Positions 7,140 through 9,507 of a DNA stretch of 9,507 nt are shown one piece after another. Position numbers and translations under genes: made by a program. Each line of letters opens with the position of its first letter. Positions within the stretch are counted from its first letter, which is position 1. Source of the DNA: Promethearchaeota archaeon (GTDB lineage Archaea; Asgardarchaeota; Lokiarchaeia; Sigynarchaeales; SOKP01); contig JAUWDN010000019.1 in the NCBI GenBank assembly GCA_030608765.1, positions 1-9,507 on the forward strand, read 5' to 3'. Below the pieces are notes generated by a model that did not search any database, was not told the DNA's origin, and worked only from the letters and a program-made list of their open reading frames with translations.

Positions 7140-8195
7140 CTATAACTTCTTTAATACTTTATACTTCTTATGAATGATCTTAATTACTCGGGGTAGGATA
7201 TCAAACCTGACTTCTTTTTCTTTTTTTATCAGGACTTCTAAGATTTTCGAAATTGTGAAAAAATTGATATCGTCGATTTTAATTTCAAATTTCTTGAAAT
7301 AGTAAGTAATATAAAATTGTTCAATCGACCTAATTATATGCTTATTGTCAATTTCTAATTTAATATAAATCTGTTCCGCTTTTATTATATCCTTCAAATA
7401 TGATTCTACAATTGAGAGAAAATCGTCAAGATTCTTAAAATTTAATAAATAATTGATTTTATCTTCATTTAAAAATAAATAATTATGTACTAAAAATTGC
7501 GATAATAATTTTCTATCAATGTTATTTTTGATTCCTCTATAAACCATATTTAAATTATAAATTTCAGTTTTGTATTTAACAAATAATGAGATCATTATTT
7601 TCTCTTTTTTACCTAAATTCTTCACTTGTGCTCTAAGGTGTGTATAGTAGAGTTGATCCAAAAATGCTTCTAAGACAAAAATTTCTTTATTTTTTTTAAA
7701 GTAAAGAAGTCCTTCTCTAATCGGGATATTGTATAGAGATTTTTTAAGAAATATCTGAATCTCATCTAAAGAGGTAAATTTAAGCAACTCCTCAATAAAA
7801 TCTGTATTGTCTAAATAAACTTCAACCGAAAAATTAATACTTTTTCTCCTTTCCTCTTGTCTCATTCCAATAATTAAGCTGATTATTATTTGCTTGAGAT
7901 TTTGAATTTCAAACTTCATTAGATAATTTCTTAAGAATCTTCTCATGTTTAAAGGAGAAAATTGCATGATTTTACCAATTAGCTTAATATAATTATTAAT
8001 TAGAGCTCCTTCAATTTCTTCTATGGTATAATCCTTTATTTCTATATTCGGATAATACGGTTTTATAGTTTCTATAAAGTTTTCGATGTTATAGATAGTT
8101 TTAAAACTTCGTAAGGTATCATCATCAATAATTAAATTCTTCAAAAAATCGATCTTGATGAAAGTGTATGCGTACGATGGTATAATTATACTCGT
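7140..8195 (-). CDS. atpC: A-type ATP synthase subunit C (rotor cap, V-type d homologue), non-NTG start
   Basis: Subunit C is the all-helical funnel that sits on the K ring and receives the D-F shaft. The first NTG codon in frame is TTG at 8144, with no ribosome binding site before it. Upstream, the frame encodes PSYAYTFIKIDFLKNLIIDD, which matches the family's N-terminus (YAYxxARVRALxxRLL) with the YAY signature at residues 8-10. The protein therefore starts further up. The stretch between the in-frame TAG (8213-8211) and this motif contains no ATG, GTG or TTG. ACG at 8195 lies 9 nt after a strong AGGTGAT and is my chosen start, giving 351 aa, a normal length; ATA or ATT codons at 8189-8181 are alternatives. 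The rest is helical, leucine- and lysine-rich and poorly conserved, as usual for this family, with repeated V-type d-like domains. TAG is the stop. Function is well supported; the start is unusual. Confidence 0.9.
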   Translation of the reverse strand, partial: TSIIIPSYAYTFIKIDFLKNLIIDDDTLRSFKTIYNIENFIETIKPYYPNIEIKDYTIEEIEGALINNYIKLIGKIMQFSPLNMRRFLRNYLMKFEIQNLKQIIISLIIGMRQEERRKSINFSVEVYLDNTDFIEELLKFTSLDEIQIFLKKSLYNIPIREGLLYFKKNKEIFVLEAFLDQLYYTHLRAQVKNLGKKEKIMISLFVKYKTEIYNLNMVYRGIKNNIDRKLLSQFLVHNYLFLNEDKINYLLNFKNLDDFLSIVESYLKDIIKAEQIYIKLEIDNKHIIRSIEQFYITYYFKKFEIKIDDINFFTISKILEVLIKKEKEVRFDILPRVIKIIHKKYKVLKKL

Positions 8196-8201
8196 GCAAA
8201 A

Positions 8202-8208
8202 ATCACCT
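8202..8208 (-). promoter_or_regulatory. Strong ribosome binding site for atpC
   Basis: The minus strand reads AGGTGAT, a seven-base match to the archaeal Shine-Dalgarno sequence AGGAGGTGAT. It is the best single match among these genes. It lies 6 nt upstream of an in-frame ACG (9 nt counted from AGGT, identical to the atpH spacing) and 57 nt upstream of the first TTG. It therefore argues for a start near 8195. Confidence 0.7.
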
Positions 8209-8218
8209 AACTATAGAA

Positions 8219-8229
8219 TTTATATAATA
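8219..8229 (-). promoter_or_regulatory. Possible internal TATA element in the atpK-atpC gap
   Basis: The 41-nt gap between the atpK stop and the proposed atpC start contains TTATATAAATT on the minus strand. An archaeal transcript from it would begin about 25 nt downstream, close to 8199, almost at the proposed start codon. The A-rich BRE normally found upstream is absent (CGTTTA instead), and such AT-rich matches arise by chance here. An alternative role is a processing or stability element that separates the highly needed K message from the rest. Confidence 0.2.
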
Positions 8230-8236
8230 AACGAAA

Positions 8237-8599
8237 TTAAATCGGCGTTGGGATTTTTGTCCAGAGGAGGATGGCAACAATTAAACCATATACTGCTAAA
8301 GCTTCGCACAAAGCAACAATTAAGAATGCTTTAAAAAAACTTTCTTCTCTTTCCGATAAAGACGATATGGCTGCTGTACCTACGGTTCTTATAGCCATCG
8401 CACTTCCTAATACTGATGCTGCGAGGGCTATTGCTGCTGATATTGCTAATACGGCGGCTGTTGGAGAATTATAATAATCAAAACTCTCTGTTTGTGCCGC
8501 TACCATCGTTATAACGCCATCTACGCTTAGAAATACAATTGCTACCAGTACTAATTGGAACAATCCGAGCAGTACATAAAATTTCTTCTTTCCATTCAT
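8237..8599 (-). CDS. atpK: A-type ATP synthase subunit K (c-ring proteolipid) with N-terminal leader
   Basis: This is the rotor-ring proteolipid that carries ions across the membrane. The 120 aa divide into a leader-like segment and one hairpin. Residues 1-36 have Lys4-6, then a long hydrophobic stretch (FYVLLGLFQLVLVAIVFL) ending VAAQ, which looks like a signal peptide or signal anchor. The hairpin has helix 1 at about 46-72 (Ala/Gly/Ser-rich), a polar loop at 73-89, and helix 2 at about 90-113 with Glu99 in ALCEALAVYG as the ion-binding carboxylate. One hairpin with one carboxylate favours ATP synthesis. The usual PE(T/S) is CEA here, so the hydroxyl and glutamine ligands linked to sodium binding are not seen after the Glu; proton use is a reasonable inference but not proven. 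ATG 8599 is supported by the promoter upstream; its ribosome binding site (GTTGAG) is weak. Confidence 0.95.
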   Translation of the reverse strand: MNGKKKFYVLLGLFQLVLVAIVFLSVDGVITMVAAQTESFDYYNSPTAAVLAISAAIALAASVLGSAMAIRTVGTAAISSLSEREESFFKAFLIVALCEALAVYGLIVAILLWTKIPTPI

Positions 8600-8662
8600 A
8601 GAATTCTCAACTTTTACTGTAATTATTAATATTTTTTTTAAAATAGAATAGTAAAAGTAGGC

Positions 8663-8676
8663 GTATAAATTTTTCT
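8663..8676 (-). promoter_or_regulatory. Archaeal BRE/TATA promoter of the ATP synthase operon
   Basis: The minus strand reads AGAAAAATTTATAC: an A-rich BRE followed by a TATA box. Transcription would start about 25 nt downstream, near 8640, leaving a leader of about 40 nt before the atpK ATG. This suits the first gene of the operon. The assignment rests on motif and position only. Confidence 0.5.
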
Positions 8677-8683
8677 AATATTT

Positions 8684-8697
8684 CTTATAAATTCGAA
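8684..8697 (-). promoter_or_regulatory. Second, upstream TATA-like element before atpK
   Basis: The minus strand reads TTCGAATTTATAAG about 20 nt upstream of the better promoter. It has a good TATA core (TTTATAAG) but a poorer BRE. It could provide a second start near 8662, or it may be chance in AT-rich DNA. Confidence 0.3.
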
Positions 8698-8762
8698 CTT
8701 CACCTAAAAATCACTAAGAATTTCAATTATAATCAATAATCTAATTTAGGGGGAATTAATGC

Positions 8763-9404
8763 TCATTGGTATAACAATACCCTCATTATGTCCGCAACAT
8801 CGTGTACTCGATCTGCCATCTGTTCTAAAAGAACTATACTATCTCTTACTCTCAATAATGTTCTGATGTCTTCAACATTAGAATAAATAAACTCTAGAAA
8901 TAGCCTGTAAGTTCTGTCTATCTCGGATTCAAGTTCATGAATAGTTGTTGTATTCTCAAAGACGTTATCTGGTTTGTCTCTTAAGTTCTTTATCGCAGTT
9001 TTTAAAATGTCAACAATTTCCAAAATTTGGTTAATTATCTTATGATATTTTTTTTTAATCTCTTTTGCATTGTTAACACCAATTTTAATGTTAGCAAGCA
9101 TATCAACAAATTCAAGAGGATAATTGATAATATTATCCATTCTCAGTACCAAGTTTACATAAGCTCCAAGGTTGAAGGCCTCTGCTTCTGAAAAGTTTTG
9201 AATCAGGCGTATCTTTAACTCGTCAGCTTCTTGTTCAGATATTTGCATTTTCGCCTTTTTCTTTTCTAGAATTTTTTTATTAGATTCAATATCTCCTGCC
9301 CAAGTGGAGTAGTACACGCCCATATCACTAGTTACAGTATAGATTATTCTAGAATGCTCTATGAGTAGCGTAATTATTTCTTCTTTAATTTTTCTATTTG
9401 ACAT
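8763..9404 (-). CDS. DUF47 / PhoU-like protein (TIGR00153-type)
   Basis: This 213-aa, all-helical protein resembles the DUF47 family of PhoU-like proteins, which usually accompany Pit-type phosphate permeases and are thought to bind metal and regulate phosphate handling. PhoU-like acidic motifs are visible in both halves: EQEAD (57-61) and RMD (88-90) in the first, and HELESEID (156-163) and LEQMADRVHDVAD (193-205) in the second. Such Glu/Asp clusters bind iron or other metals in PhoU structures. There is no membrane segment or signal peptide, so it should be cytoplasmic. No phosphate transporter is seen in the window; the neighbour downstream is atpK, 163 nt away with its own promoter. Whether the gene is co-transcribed with the ATP synthase cannot be told. 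The ATG at 9404 is right behind a promoter-like element and lacks a clear ribosome binding site. The family call is fairly good; the cellular role is inference. Confidence 0.8.
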   Translation of the reverse strand: MSNRKIKEEIITLLIEHSRIIYTVTSDMGVYYSTWAGDIESNKKILEKKKAKMQISEQEADELKIRLIQNFSEAEAFNLGAYVNLVLRMDNIINYPLEFVDMLANIKIGVNNAKEIKKKYHKIINQILEIVDILKTAIKNLRDKPDNVFENTTTIHELESEIDRTYRLFLEFIYSNVEDIRTLLRVRDSIVLLEQMADRVHDVADIMRVLLYQ

Positions 9405-9420
9405 TTTAAGAATCTCTATA

Positions 9421-9433
9421 TTATAAATTTTCT
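9421..9433 (-). promoter_or_regulatory. Archaeal promoter of the DUF47 gene, possibly leaderless
   Basis: The minus strand reads AGAAAATTTATAA, an A-rich BRE plus TATA box, centred near 9425. A start about 25 nt downstream falls at or within a few bases of the ATG at 9404, so the mRNA would have little or no leader. This agrees with the lack of a good ribosome binding site. A second AT-rich match (ATATTATATTC) just upstream would also give only a very short leader. The remaining sequence to the window end (103 nt in all) shows no gene. Confidence 0.45.
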
Positions 9434-9507
9434 ATGAATATAATATGATTAAATAAATAAAAATCATCAGTTTTTAACTTTAAATAACTAAAAAAGATTA
9501 ATAGCTT

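Larger units (their letters stand above)
8600..8762 (-). other. Non-coding gap between the DUF47 gene and atpK
   Basis: These 163 nt are strongly AT-rich and hold the likely operon promoter. Between the DUF47 stop and the promoter there is only a short run of T on the transcribed strand (about 8710-8706), a weak candidate for the U-rich type of archaeal terminator. No conserved RNA or hairpin stands out to me. Confidence 0.5.

Noticed and set aside
8120..8200. Alternative atpC start at an out-of-frame TTG (8199-8197) giving MHEYNYTIVRIHF
   Set aside because: It resembles the YxYxxxR(V/I) family N-terminus, but its frame ends in TGA after about 24 codons and would need a frameshift. The in-frame YAYTFIKI reading continues straight into the rest of the protein.
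8271..8474. Plus-strand open frame of 67 codons rich in Ala
   Set aside because: It is antisense to the Ala/Gly-rich atpK hairpin, a typical shadow of a strongly conserved proteolipid gene.
1..9507. CRISPR arrays, tRNA or rRNA genes, insertion sequences
   Set aside because: No spaced direct repeats, cloverleaf sequences, transposase-like proteins or terminal inverted repeats were recognised; the window is almost entirely filled by the operon.

Overview
The window is a moderately AT-rich (roughly 30% G+C by eye) stretch of an archaeal genome carrying almost the whole operon for an archaeal-type (A1Ao, V-type-related) ATP synthase. All genes lie on the minus strand, so they are transcribed from right to left. 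The archaeal assignment rests on the A/B/D/E/F/H/C/K/I subunit set, BRE/TATA-like promoter elements, and purine-rich (A)GGTG-type ribosome binding sites. The long charged linkers and low GC would suit an Asgard-like or other mesophilic uncultured archaeon, but that is only a guess.

Layout in transcription order: a DUF47/PhoU-like gene (9404-8763); a 163-nt gap with a good archaeal promoter; atpK, the c-ring proteolipid (8599-8237); atpC, the central stalk/rotor cap (about 8195-7140); atpH, a peripheral-stalk coiled coil (7087-6776); atpF, central stalk (6776-6459); atpE, peripheral stalk (about 6442-5720); atpA, catalytic (5727-3886); atpB, regulatory/non-catalytic (3889-2498); atpD, rotor shaft (about 2491-1844); and atpI, the membrane stator a subunit (1839 to beyond base 1, 3' end cut by the window). 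Genes from H to I are packed with 1-, 8- and 4-nt overlaps or tiny gaps, as expected for one translationally coupled mRNA. The order K-C-H-F-E-A-B-D-I differs from the familiar H-I-K-E-C-F-A-B-D order of methanogens and Thermococcales.

Together the products form the full machine. A and B make the catalytic hexamer, and D and F the rotating shaft. C joins the shaft to the K ring, E and H form the peripheral stalks, and I carries the ion half-channels.

The most interesting observation concerns translation starts. In three subunits (C, E, D) the family-conserved or frame-consistent N-terminus extends upstream of the first NTG codon, and no ATG, GTG or TTG lies between the in-frame stop and that N-terminus. 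In each case an (A)GGTG Shine-Dalgarno-like motif sits 8-10 nt before a codon one base away from ATG or GTG: ACG for C, ATT for E, GCG for D. Other genes of the operon (K, H, F, A, B, I) have ordinary ATG starts. This may be sequence error, genuine non-NTG initiation, or RNA editing, and it deserves checking. B and D are also in the same frame, separated only by the tandem stops TAA TAG.
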